A stretch of 64,000 nt of DNA, taken from Stictocephala bisonia. Taxonomy: Eukaryota; Arthropoda; Insecta; Hemiptera; Membracidae. The DNA lies in the NCBI GenBank assembly GCA_035578905.1, contig JAQJVL010002215.1:1-64000 (forward strand), given 5' to 3'. Position 1 is the stretch's first letter. Each line of letters opens with the position of its first letter. The notes under the pieces are model-generated. The model was given only the letters and a program-made list of their open reading frames with translations, was not told the origin of the DNA and ran no database searches. The translations under genes and the position numbers were made by a program. Below are positions 39,801 to 52,525 of the stretch, in pieces.

Positions 39801-40080
39801 TTCGTCCATAAAAACTCTACCACGCACGACCTAACTAGTATTGGGCGAGAAATTTGATCTGCTCAACTGGAAAGCAATACTCCAAAATAAATGCCTTGAT
39901 CTCGGAGTTACGACTTCGGATAATTACTGCAACCTTATAACTGGCTGTTATTTGAAAGTAGTTTGTTACCATTTGATTGTTCATGAGTTGTAGATAATAT
40001 TTGGAGATCCTTTGCCTCAAGGGACAAGGAGGACATGGATGGACAAGATGGAGGCGACTTGTTGATGAGGCCAACCTCTT

Positions 40081-40822
40081 CGAGTATCCGTGGCCATGGA
40101 AGTAACTAATAGTAAGGAAGCTGATTTCAGTATCTAAAATAATCCTATTTTACCGCTTCTGTTTTAAAGAAAACAGAATATTATCGATTTTCGACTGAGT
40201 GCGTTCCTGAGAAATGCCCACTCCTACTCAGAGAGATTAGTAGATTATAGAATTAAATGGATTTCACAGAGTTTGTAAGATCTGTCAAGGTGATTAGGTA
40301 CATTGGATATAGTTTTGTGGTAAAGATATTACTGTTTATTTATTAAGTTAATAAATAACTTGTGTACTTAAAAATATTTGTAATTATCTTTGTATTGTTG
40401 TAATAATTGTGTATTGTTGTAGTTTGGTGTACAATCGTACGTTTACTGTACATTTTATATCACGTGTAATTTTATATCAATTCAATATTTTAGTCCGTTG
40501 ACAGAAATGTAGCTCAGCTGAGATTTCAAATGTTTTGTGGTTGTTTCCGGACTAAAGGATTAGATAAATAATTTCGGTTGTGTCCTATACAAGTGTGTAG
40601 AAGCTGCCTCGCACTCTAATAAAACTGGTCGGATCATACGACATTAGATTTATTATAACTCTCTCATTTAACTGGGCGCCCGTCCTAGTTGTACCACTTA
40701 GAATGTTGAAATGGCGTCTCTATACGAACGGACACTAAGTGAATACAGTGAAACACTCCAGACCGCCCTGTTAAATAAGTAATGGAACACATTTGCCAAT
40801 AATATGGAACATTTATAGGGCA
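40081..40822. other. intergenic, nothing recognised
   Basis: Moderately AT-rich sequence with no coding or repeat motif matched. Confidence 0.5.
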
Positions 40823-41060
40823 AAATACCGTCATTTGCCCCAAACTGTAATTTCCAAAACAATTTTAAATAACGAAGAGATACGTATTTTAGGTGTTTTA
40901 TATAAACTAAAACACAATAGTTCAAAGAGTTTTCTAATCACATATAATAGTAAATTAGGACAGGACAGGTTAAGTTAGGTTAGGTTAGGTTTACGTATCC
41001 CTCCATTATTTAACAATGCTGAAGAAAAAAAAATACATTTTGGGGTATATAACAGATTTT
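40823..41060. mobile_element. palindromic MITE, copy 1
   Basis: The left end (ATTTGCCCCAAACTGTAATTT ... ATTTTAAATAA) is a degenerate reverse complement of the right end (TTATTTAACAATGCTG ... ATACATTTTGGGGTATATAAC), over roughly 50 bp. The interior contains ACAGGTTAAGTTAGGTTAGG. There is no coding capacity. The same architecture occurs at 45229-45450. Confidence 0.7.
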
Positions 41061-41144
41061 AACCCATTTATTAAATATCATTACGTTAATATTAATGAAA
41101 GGGTGTGTAATTAATATTAACATTTTATAGATTTATTCGAAACA

Positions 41145-41460
41145 CTAGGGGACACCCCTGCAAGCTTCGCACGCCAACCACGACGCTCGCCCGCTCAATA
41201 TACTCCAGCCTTCGGTCTCGGCAAGTGACTTTTTATTAAAAATAATAGTGGATTAATTGTATAACGTAAAATCACAATATTAAGTTTATTTACACTATTC
41301 ATATTCGCCTTAAAATACCAACAACGTTGTGTCGGCGTCTCATATGTAAGAATGTAAGAATATTTCACTCTACCTATCTATTGGTATAAACACCCAATTA
41401 GTTTAACGTCATTGCTTAGCCTATTTCAAACGTGTTAATTTCATTTGTTTTGGTTTAACA
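41145..41460 (+). mobile_element. family B copy split by a family A fragment
   Basis: The start (ACTAGGGGACACCCCTGCA) and end (GCCTATTTCAAACGTGTTAA) match the family B copy at 8635-8890. Between them lies ATTCATATTCGCC...GTGTCGGCGTCTCAT (about 41300-41380), the 3' end of family A. A nested insertion is the simplest explanation. Confidence 0.65.
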
Positions 41461-43169
41461 GCTGAAGATTAACGTTATAGTATAGTATTGAAAATGAATC
41501 AATAGAAATGTCTGCCATTAAAATTAAACTAATTTATTTTTCCAACACTACCATGACTGCCCTTGTCGTTAAAAAGTAGATGAGGAAAGGGGTCATCAAA
41601 CAGAGAACAATATTTTGAATGTATTAAATAAAATTCCTAATAAAGGAATATCTATTTCCAACAACCATAAATGTACAATTAATTTAAATGTGCATTTAAA
41701 ATAATAGAGCTGATTTTATAAAATGTTCTTAAAATTTTCCTAATTAAATAATAAGTTAACATTCCAACATTTATTATTTAGTAGTGTTGTGAAAAATATT
41801 GTTCAAAACTAAAGTGAAAATGTTTTGCGTGTTCTCGACCAATTGAAGTGCTCGACAAGTCTCGCACTTCAAACATACATGGTCTTGAACATGCAAAATC
41901 CCATTTTCCACTCTTGTTATGAAATATACTATATTTACAACACATCTGTTATTAATTTACTAAAATCAACACAATGTTATCCTCATAAAACAAATTTTTA
42001 AGAGTAGTTTATACACCTTAGGAGCATTTTATCAAGATGAAAATACTTAACTTCTTCTATTTACGACCTAAAGAAACGTTGTACACAATTTCAGCTCCCT
42101 ACCTACATGGGAAGTTGGAGACTTAGTGATGAGTGATTGAGCCAGGGCTTGCCTTTTAATATATAGGCTAGTTAAAATTCCAGCACTTTTTGTTCTCTAA
42201 TTCCATGTTAAATTATGAAACCGAGTTAAGGGTCAAAATAAATACTAGTGGTTAACATTCGGAAAAGGTTTTTAAATAAGAGAAACAGTTTGAAGCGAAC
42301 GAAGGACAGTTTTCAGTTAAAATGGTACATGTATTAATACAACTACAGTTTTAAAGTAACTTTAATATATATATATATATATATATACATACTGTATATA
42401 TATTTGATGGCGTTGTTCATGTCACTGTTTATCTGAATAAACTAATTTTAGGAAGGAACTGCAAACAACTGAGATGAGATCACGGGATAGCCCGAGTAAA
42501 CACACGAGCCCGTTATACCTTGGGGAATAGATAGGGTTGCGATGTTGTTAAACTACAAACAACGTTGTTTCACGGGAACCCAACATTCCACTCTCTCAGG
42601 AATAACAGAACCAGATCGACAAACATACAGGAACTCAAGCATGGGACCGTTGGGAATGGGAAAATATGAAGTGTAAGTCAAAGTGAAAAACACACTATGA
42701 TTTATTTTATGTTTATATAATGATTTGATGGGAGAAAGGAAATATAGGTAAATATGAATGTTAATTTTACCGGTATATTGAAACTTAATTTTTAATTATA
42801 ATTTAGAAACAATGACTACACGACAGTTTTATGGAATGGGTTTATTTAGTCTATTTTAGTAGGGGGAAAAGGAATAAATAAATAAATTAAAGGATAAATT
42901 AAAGGCTAAATAAATAAGTGCCACTTAAAATTTTTGGGAAAAAGGTTATAAGTTCAGAATCAACTCGAATCCACTCATCCACATAAATTGATTTTCAAGA
43001 AAGTAATTCCTATTAATTTTTATAAAGTTCACACATATTTAAATTGAATAAATAAAACTTGTTTACTTGTCTGAAAATTGTCACTATCTAAAATAGATAT
43101 AGGTGAAAATATATTTTTATAAAATTAGGTTAGGCTGAATGTGAATGGTTTTATGACTAAATTTGACTC
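41461..43169. other. intergenic; TA run 42364-42387
   Basis: No gene is recognised. The stretch 42474-42600 is GC-richer and shares a few short words with family B (TTGTTAAACTACAAACAA), too little to assign. Confidence 0.45.
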
Positions 43170-43500
43170 ATACTCAGAAAGGTCCAAGTAGCCAGTGCAA
43201 CTAAAAGACCTACAGCTTAACTTGGGATCCAAACCACGTAGTGTTGGTCTGATTTTCAGCTGTTTGACAAGCCTGACACTCAGGTTTCTTCACTACGCAA
43301 CAACTGGAACCTGCCTATCACCCAACACGGACACTCCAGACTTGTATAGTAGTTTATACGTCGATAGAAATATTATACTATTCAGCTGACACTGTATAAG
43401 TATTAAGAGGACCGAGCATAGATCATATCGCCTATAATCTCCAAAACACTTTAACCCCAAGTAGCTGGATTACAGCACTACACCAATAGTTTATTACTAC
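43170..43500 (-). mobile_element. dispersed repeat family A
   Basis: Inverted copy. ACCACGTAGTGTTGGTCTGA, GACAAGCCTGACACTCAG and TATTAAGAGGACCGAGCAT are followed by the distal TAGCTGGATTACAGCACTAC, collinear with 13915-14230. The 64-codon open frame inside is not a gene. Confidence 0.85.
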
Positions 43501-45228
43501 AAGTAGACATTATTGTAATTTACATTCTAATATTTAATACCTATTAAACATTATTTTAATATAATATTTATAACTTTATTTTATAGTGCATCCAAAGACT
43601 TTTCAGCTCTTGCTTTTATTGGAATTATTTGTATTATTGAATTTGTATAAAATATTATTTTAAATACATACGATCATATGTGATTTAATTTTATTACTAC
43701 AGATATAAATGTTTAATATACCGATATTTTACTGCAGTAAATGTTTATATTTGGCATATACATGTTAATTTTCATTGTAAACGTTAATATCGAGAAATTT
43801 GAATTCGATGCAAGCTTTAAAAGCATTTCCCTATAAGTTTAGCTTCAATAAACTTCACTTCTGACCGTCTCTTTATATCAGTTATATATTGGTTGGGGTA
43901 AGCTTTCAGAAAGGTTAAAATTGAAGATACTTAGTGGGGAAATAATCAAATATGGCTTACTCGATATTAGCTTCTACGATATGTGGCTGGGGTTAGGCCA
44001 ATCACGGGTTCATGGCCAAAGGCCATTTTAAGTTCGTCATATCTGAACTTCTGAAAATCATTAAATCGTACAATGGAGGTAAGATTGAAATATATTGGCG
44101 ATACATTTAATCGTACACTTCTAAATCTGTCACCTTTAAACTTAAAATTAAAATTTAACTGGACAAAAGAAAAAGACCTATTCACGTGTATCATTAATAA
44201 TCATGATTATTATAATCATGAATCATAAAACTTATAACGAAAATGTATAAATAATATCTTTAAACAGCACTTATGTTCAATTCATGATTGATAGAAAAAA
44301 CAAACAAAATTGGAATCTAAAACTTAAATGTATACATTATTACTACACAACAGCAAATAATTATTCGGTTATAAAGAAACAATGTTTCATTTATACTAAA
44401 AACTAAATAAAAGTATAAAGCACAACTAAGCTGTAATTTGCGGTCATAATTTTTAATCTCCCAATTATTCATTATTTAGACAGTATAAATAATATTTATG
44501 ATCAAACGGACATCTTAAGATTATTCTCTTTAGGATGGAATACAACAGAAAACTATAATTATAAAAAGAGATAACAATTATACATCCACGGTATTATAAT
44601 ATAAAAATTTACAATTAAAAAAATATATATATAGTATGGTTCCGCAGGATGCCAATTCATTAAAACCACCATGACACGTAAATTCCTACATTTCCAGAGT
44701 ATGAAATCATAAAACTGTGTGGGAATCAAAACAGTAATTCTCTTGAAAGAGTTGTCCGTACGATACGATTTCATGTAACAACACTCTTCCTGTAAAGTTG
44801 AGACATTTCGACTCAAAAGTACCGAACCCTTGAACAAGTTGGGCAATAACTATAACCGAAACGTCCTGTTGCAAAGTTCCACCATTCTGACAATACTTTT
44901 ACTGCATGGACAGTTCTAGTAAGAGCTCTGGAAATTGGTTATCATTTTAACTGATTAAATTTGCAGAGGTAATTTTTTTACTAAAAATAACCACTCTTCA
45001 ACTGAAGGAATGTTAGTCGAAATACGTTATTTGTATAAATTTAGATTTTCCGTTAAATATAAAGCTATACGCCAAATTGAAAAGTATAAAAACATTAATT
45101 AATCTGGTATTCAGTTAAAAAGCTGTAAAATTAAAAATTATACGTCAAAGAATAAAATTGAATTCTTTAACTGCTAGCATATATTTACTTTATTTAAATT
45201 AATAAGCTTAAAATGTCTGAATTCACAA
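43501..45228. other. AT-rich intergenic with 18-bp palindrome
   Basis: No gene is recognised. The stretch 44195-44212 is a perfect palindrome (TAATAATCATGATTATTA). The minus-strand frames 43967-44194 and 44559-44846 lack any recognised motif. Confidence 0.5.
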
Positions 45229-45450
45229 ACTTCAACCAGCTATGTCTTTTTCTACTGTATTTTTCCACAACAATGTTAAATAAAGAAGATATACGCATTG
45301 TAGTTGTTAACCGTGATCAACTTAAGTTACAACGTGATCAACTTGGGTAGCACAGGTTAAGTTAGGTTAGGTTAAATTAATGTATACCTTTCCTTTTTTT
45401 AACAATGCTGTGGAAAAATACATTTGGGAGGCATATAACTGGTTTTGACG
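45229..45450. mobile_element. palindromic MITE, copy 2
   Basis: The ends are inverted repeats of about 55 bp: the left CTGTATTTTTCCACAACAAT pairs with the right AACAATGCTGTGGAAAAATA, extending outward to AACCAGCTAT / ATAACTGGTT. The interior again carries CACAGGTTAAGTTAGGTTAGG. It is better preserved than copy 1. Confidence 0.75.
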
Positions 45451-48400
45451 GAATCAGTTGTATGGAAAGTTCACTTAACTACACGGTTTTTATGAGCATA
45501 AATATTAATAAATTTCTATAAAATATGTGTCAGTTGGCTAGACTCGAGTGCATTGGGGGAAACTAAATTTGTGAGACAAAACAACAATAATTAATTATAT
45601 ACTGTTAATAATGTGATTAGAAGTATGTATGAGTTTTATTGAAATACTCTTTTTAGTTTATATTTTTATATTCTTAATCAGTTAAAATATAATTTTGAAA
45701 ATCTTAATCCCATCGATTGGATACTTTTAAAATATTACCTCAAAAAACAAGCATTTTTCAATTTTTTCTTATCACAAGAAAATTTGTATATAAAATTGTT
45801 ATGATCAAACTTATATAAGTTACTAAATCAATAGAGTAACATTTATTATACGTTTCGTATTACTATTCTAAAATGTTAAATATAACATAAGTGTGTAAAT
45901 ACTAAGTCACATAGCCATGTTTTCAATAGTGTATATTCACAAATATTATACATAAACGGAAAATGGTTGTCCAAAGTATAATAAAATAAAATAAATTGTG
46001 TAGTAATCATATTAATTAATTTATTTCGAAAAGTAAAATTAATATAATATTCGTTTATGTGATGCTCACTTATTTTAACACTTTCTGAAGTGTTGTAAAA
46101 CATACTTAGACTAGTCTTTAACATTTTAAACTTTACCCACCTTTATCTGTAATGTTTAGTGAAGCTCTCAGCACATAAGTCACTTAATTATTCACCACTA
46201 ATTTGGAAATTCACTTAACTTATTATGACAACAATTAATATATTAACAAACTAATCATAATTAACTGTCCCAAGCTGATTTCGTCTTAGACACGACGAAA
46301 ACCTAGATAAAATAACCTCAAAACGGAACCAACTAAAATATTAGACCAGTTTGGTGACCAGCGATACTAGCGCTCTAGTTTCCGCCAGCCGCCACCGCTT
46401 GCCTTCCAAACAGCAGCTGTAATCTCAGATCAACTTCTCATTGTTGAATAGGTTTAATAGAAAATATGCACTGTTGTTTGTGACGTCTGCCAAAATATAT
46501 TCCCTCTTAGTATTCTATAAAATTTGGAAAAATGATGTTCTACATATTAAATTAATTCTTTACAATATTTATTTATAATTATTTCTCCGATAAAATTACA
46601 ATAAGTAACAAAAAATTTTTTTAAAATGTCCATGCCATTTTAAAATTAAACACTCACTTGCATGTCAGTTCTACATTCCTTTTTGTTCATATTGACGTGA
46701 CTTTTTAGTCGTCTCTCGGTCAGTTAGTAAAGTTACTAAAATTTTATACTACTGATTGTTTATTACTATAATTAAACAATTAAAACATATAAGTGTCACT
46801 GGATATTTTTAATATGGTTTTACGCTTTATAATGATCTTTATTTAAAAATTGTTATAAATATAATTAGATATAATGTATACAAGACGTTTAAAAATGTTG
46901 TTTGTAAAGTAGTTAACAATATGCTATAATTTAAACATGGTACTATGATAATTAATGGGAATTATCAAAACTGACTAATGTATTATATAAAGTATTTGGA
47001 TATTTTTTGTATATCACAGCAAAATAAACCTATACCTAAGCTGCCAACGATTGTGATTTCATTCTGGTGAAAATGGGATTAAAATTGAAATATTTTGACT
47101 TTGTATAGCTATTGTCTTTATCTTTTTTTATAGATAATATGTGCCATTTAATATTTTTGTTTACTAAGTATTATAAACTATTGTTGTTATAAAAGTTTGC
47201 ATATTGTGTAAATTATAAAATATGAAAAAAAATATATATTATATAAATAAACTAGTTACTTCCTTTTAATTTAAGGGGTTCTATTCGTGATGTAGTCAGA
47301 ATATACACTCGAGGTTTTAAATAAACCCAACATTGCTAGTAGATTATTTACTCTGTAATATATATTATAGTATATTAATGTATATTATACTCCATTACTA
47401 CATTAACTAAAAATACCGTACATGATATGAATATTAATAAAAATATGTGCTACCTTCATAGCTATGCATTTAACTATATTTATATGTATTTTAGAATTGC
47501 ATGTTTTCAAGGTCTTTTAGTGTTAAAATTATTCTTCTGTTCAACAGACATTTGTGATGGAACCTCTTTAAGGTCGCCTTAAGTGACTAGCCTTATTCCA
47601 AATATATTTATTTGTATAGAATTGACAGACACTTACCTATACAAGGAGCCTTTCTTTTTAACTCCTCCAATCAACTATACTACCAATATAAAATTAAAAA
47701 AAAACCTAAATTAGTGTATTATTAAAGTAAAAAAACAAAAAACAATTTAAATATACAAATAAACAATTTAAGGAAGTCGATAACAGTAGAAGAAAATTAA
47801 TGGATTTCAGTAAATTTATGAAGGAAAAAGGAAATAACACTTTTTGAGTAAATCAAAAGATGTGCTCATTAGATTATTTTAAGCAATATACCTTTATAAA
47901 CTGTTTTAAACAACAATTTTACTGGTTATTATTGTATTATTGTTATTAATATGAGTAGCACACGTCATAATGAGTTTGTTATCATAAGTATAAACCAAAT
48001 GTAACTATAAAACTTTAACATTTTATCGTATGTATTTTCTGTTGACATTAGTTCATGAAATAATGTCGCCATTGTAAAATAATATCGTAATAAAATGCAA
48101 AATATTGCAAACATTATTTGGCATTTTTGTAACACAGTAAAAGCCAATTTTAATTAGATTTACAGTTGATACTGAACTAATAAAAATAATGAATGAGACA
48201 GAAGTTATTGATTATGTCAAATCTTTAATCGTTTGTTCAAATCAACTAAACATTTAAACGGTAAGTATGTAAGTGACATTAGGTCGTGAGTCAGAATGGT
48301 GAAAACCAAATATGGGGTGGATATTACAAACGTATCAACGGTAATACGCCCCCGGCCGGGGTTGTTCACCCACTGGAAACGAACCTCTCGAGTATTCAAT

Positions 48401-51240
48401 AAATGCTGTATAGTTTATTCAATTCTGTGACGATTTTAACTGTTAGAGGTTTACTAAAAAAAATATGAACTAATATTTTAGTCTTATTAAAATAATACAA
48501 CGCATCTTACTTTAATTAAATATTTATAAGAAAAAGTGTACATAACATACGTATAATATTTGTGTGAAGCGTTTTATATGGTTTAATATATCATGGTCAG
48601 TTTAAATTTTAAATGTATTAATAGATTAGTTGTTTGGATGTGATATGTGCATTATAAGGGTAACATTGGTTTGTTTTAGTCTAATTTTCTGGTGTTATTC
48701 CTGTGGAAATACAATTTTCTTACTTAAATGTGAGGCAAACCACCATTTTACCTATTGATAACCACTAAACTTTCACAACAATTAGTGGAAGAAATAGTTT
48801 ACTGTTTTCATCTACTATTAGGAAATAACAAGAGTTTTTTCCTGTCTGTTTAGCTGATGTATTATTTACTAAAGAAAATACACTAAGAAGAACAATCAAA
48901 ATATTTTTGCTGCACGACTATGAGGAGAATGATACAGATAAGAAAAGAAATTACGGTATATAAACAGCAATACAGTACAAGTTGACGTCACATAACACAA
49001 ATATATTATAATTTCAGCACGAAATGTACAAATATTATGCACCTATAAAAAGAATACATGAATTCAACAAACATAAATTCAACCTTGCTGCAATGAAGCA
49101 TTCAAACTATTGTGAAACGTGACAAAAAAAGTTTTGAGTGAACATGAGAGCCGTTCAAAATATATTTACTTTTATAAGTTATCTTAAAAAACTTTACCCT
49201 GTTTAGAAATTGACACAAAAAAATAGATAGTAAATTTTACATACTACATAAAATGTAACTGTAATATATTACCTTTGAAAATAGTAAGCAATACATATAC
49301 TTAAGTTGTTATAGGTAGTTTTGATCCATTGCGTGTTTAAAACACTTAGGGGTGGTCTGTGGTTCAGCCAAACGTCTAAGTTGTGGCGGAGATTGCCAGG
49401 TTGGGGTTTACTAGCTGTGGGAACACGCAAACAGCGATTTACGTTTATATTACAGTGTTGAGAAACTCGCGTTATAGTGTGCAATGTAATGATGGTATCG
49501 TATATGGTGGAATGATTGTAAATATTTGAAAAAATACGTTAAATGAAGCACAACTCTACTGAAAACAAATAACACGTTCATGGAATGAAAAGGTATACAG
49601 AGTTTTAAAAAATTTGATAATTGTATGTTTTTGCAAAAATACAAAAGCAACCAAAATACAAAAACCAGTCTAGCTCACAAATTATTATATTTCTTGTATA
49701 AAATAATGATATAATATAATACTAAATTAATAATATAAACTAGTATTATTAAACATATTATTATTAAATCAAAATTATATGTTCTAAAACTTTATTGGCA
49801 TATTTTGGGTCTGGATTATGGTTACATAAAAACAAACTTTTTAAATTGAAGCCACTACATGTTAAATTAAAAAGGTACATGGTAATATTAGTATTTCTTT
49901 CATATGACAACTTGTTTTTATACAAATTTACTAGTTCTTAAAAAAGGATAAATAGAATACCATTAATATATTTTGAGTATTCATAATATGCTTATTTGAG
50001 AGATTAAGTGCAAAGAAGTAAATAAATTAATACACCTTTAAAGATAAATATTTATACATTTTCTCGGAACAATACCATTCTATTTCGGTAGGGGATAAAT
50101 TGTAAATGTCGCAGTTCTGTCACATCTGTTTATTTTATATAATTCATCCTTCAGTAATAAGACTGTATACTGTATTACTCTGTCTAACATCCTCTGACTT
50201 GAGTGAGAGAAGTAACACCAATACATCACCATAACTTATGTGCTTCAATGCCAAGAAATACTCTTTACATAGTAATATGTCTATAGGCATCACGCTGTAT
50301 CAGATCCTTCGATATCATGAGAGAATATAGGGCACATAAATTCAAATATTTTGGTGTCATGGTATTAATTTTAATTTATGAATAGTAAATTTGTATGTTA
50401 AATGTAACCCATTTCGTGAACTGTCTTCCATCTTCTATAGCATTTTTAATTAAATAAAAACTATTATTGTTATAACAGACTCATATATTTGTTAAAACAA
50501 TTAATTATTTATTTAAAAAAAATTAGTTAAAATATCCAACAACATCATGGTTTTTATATATTTAGTATTTAATCATAGTATAGTTCAATATTTATATAAT
50601 TAAAATCAATCCGATAGTATATTTTAAAACTATAATTCATGTTTGTTCATATGATGTTAAAAAACATACCGTATATAACTGAGATAGCTATCTCAAGAAA
50701 CGTTCCACTTGATAAATGTATTTTCGTATGGCACCAACAACAATGTGACACAACAATGTAGGTACAGGTGTCTCAAATATTGCTCACGTCTCTGTAATCT
50801 ACCCATATTTTTGAGTTATGGATAAATATGTCTTACACAATAATTTATAGGCGAACATGTTAAGGTTACTTGGTTACTGCTCAAGTATAACATGTATGTA
50901 GTCAAATATTTCAGTATAAGCACAATATAAATCGCTTGAACTTTATTCTTTTTGAAATTCATTATTTTTTGAAGGATATCATTTGTGTACATTTTTTATG
51001 ACGCCTTAAGAGATCATAATTTAACTTAATATTGATATTGAGCCTATTTCATGATAGGCTTGAAATTGTATTCTTATCAATATTTCGTTTTGCTTCAGAA
51101 TTGGGATTAAAACTAGTTGTTTTATTAAAATAAAAAAGGTTTTGTTGAAAAATATTTAACCAACAAATTTAAAATTACAAAATGAGTCAGATTAATCTTA
51201 CTTGCAGTAAACTTATTCACAACAGTAGTGAAATAGGGAG
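45451..51240. other. 5.8-kb AT-rich gene desert
   Basis: No gene, no tandem array and no recognised transposon. Small patches of higher GC occur at about 46340-46430 and 49320-49480, without coding motifs. The left boundary of the Polinton lies somewhere near its right end (about 51200-51241). Confidence 0.55.
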
Positions 51241-52327
51241 AGAGCCAGACTCACTTTGACCTTTGGACTTTCAAGATGGCGGCGGTCACGTGACTTTTCC
51301 AAGATGGCGGCGCCCATTTCCCGCCAAATTTTCTAACCTCACTTTTCCTAACCTCAAATTTCCCGCCAAATTCCCAAATTCCCGCCAAATTTCCTAACCT
51401 CACTTTTCCTAACCTCAAATTTCCCTCAAATTCCCAAATTTCCCTCCAAATTCCCACATCATACTATATGAAATACACTGTTAACCTTGTTATACTATAT
51501 AAAATTCATTGTTAACCTAACTTTTTCCGTGTTATACTATATAAAATTCAATGTTTACCTTGTTATACTATATAAAATACACTAACTTTTTTCGTGTTAT
51601 ACTATATAAAATTCACTGTTAACCTAACTTTTTCCATGTTATACTATATAAAATTCACTTTTTTTGTCCAATATGACGTCTTTTCCATCCCGCGCCAACT
51701 CACACCCCGTGGGAAAATTCCCTCCCAAAATTCCCTCAGCCAAGATGGAGGTCTTTCCCTTGTTATACTATATAAAATACGCTATAATAAATGTAAAAAG
51801 ATGACGACCGGATCCAAGATGGCGGTCTTTCCCTTCGGGTACTTCCGGCGACTGTCGGCTAACGCGTCGTCTGCTGGTCGGGCGCGCATGCGCGTTGTTA
51901 CTCTAATCATATATACACTATAATAAATGCAATGTGGCTGACGTGATCGCAGCGCCCCTAGCGGCAACGTCGATCGGAGCGGACCTGGCGGCATCAGCTG
52001 TGCGCGGGTGACGCATGCGCAGGGCATTGCTACTTTGTGGCAATATACACCATAACAAACGCAATATTTCATGGCCGGGCTTTATCGCTGTTATCACATC
52101 ACTTGACCTCTAAGGTTAGCATGTGGTTGATATGCACGTGGAGCGTCCATGCTGTGCTGATTAATGTAACACTGACCTCAAAGGTCAACTCGTGGCTGTT
52201 ATCACATCTGCTTCCGTTACCACACAGGATGACGTAATCAGAGTTTCATGTCTGAATCTACACAGGATTACGTAATCGGATTTTCATGTCTGAACAGGCG
52301 CATGACCTAATTGCCCTCATCCATCCC
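51241..52327 (+). promoter_or_regulatory. Polinton left control region / probable TIR
   Basis: This is a CpG-rich non-coding kilobase upstream of the polymerase. It contains four YY1/Pho-like AAGATGG sites (51273, 51301, 51742, about 51816) and an E-box CACGTG near 51287. Three E2F-like sites follow: TTTCCCGCC at 51317 and 51359, and ATTCCCGCC at 51378. There is an ETS site ACTTCCGG (51841-51848) and a perfect NRF-1 palindrome CGCGCATGCGCG (51883-51894) with a second copy near 52011. Two TGACCT-N3-AGGT(C/T)A everted repeats lie at 52104 and 52173. Two bZIP-type sites, GATGACGTAATC (52228) and GATTACGTAATC (52266), sit in a 38-bp duplicated unit. The YY1/E2F part may be the terminal inverted repeat, but the partner end is not in the window. 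The minus-strand open frame 51782-52072 here is considered spurious. Confidence 0.65.
51480..51660 (+). repeat. short tandem repeats with TATA motifs
   Basis: TATACTATATAAAATTCA-type units start at 51491, 51533, 51564, 51598 and 51640, and once more at 51764. Most are followed by GTTAACCTAACTTTTTCC. Spacing alternates between about 42 and 31-34 bp. Confidence 0.85.
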
Positions 52328-52363
52328 TATATAAACGACCAACACAATCAATCTTTCTCACTT
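52328..52363 (+). promoter_or_regulatory. core promoter of PolB
   Basis: TATATAAA (52328-52335) is followed 30 bp after the TATAAA start by an initiator-like TCACTT (A at 52360). The polymerase start codon is about 165 bp further downstream. Confidence 0.6.
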
Positions 52364-52525
52364 CTGCTCTTGCGCTCGTACTGATCAGACGTGTCTTCAC
52401 TTTGCTCTTACTCGATATTAAATACAATTATTCTCATCATAAATACTATATTTTTTGTTCTCTGTACGGTATTTTGAATTTGTGTCCTTTTTTACTTTAA
52501 TTTTTAATCAATTTAATTACCAAAG

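Noticed and set aside
44559..46124. Minus-strand frames of 82-95 residues in the gene desert
   Set aside because: AT-rich translations without domains, conserved motifs or promoter context.
51782..52072. 96-residue minus-strand open frame in the GC-rich Polinton end
   Set aside because: High GC lowers stop frequency; it overlaps dense binding-site motifs and encodes no known domain.
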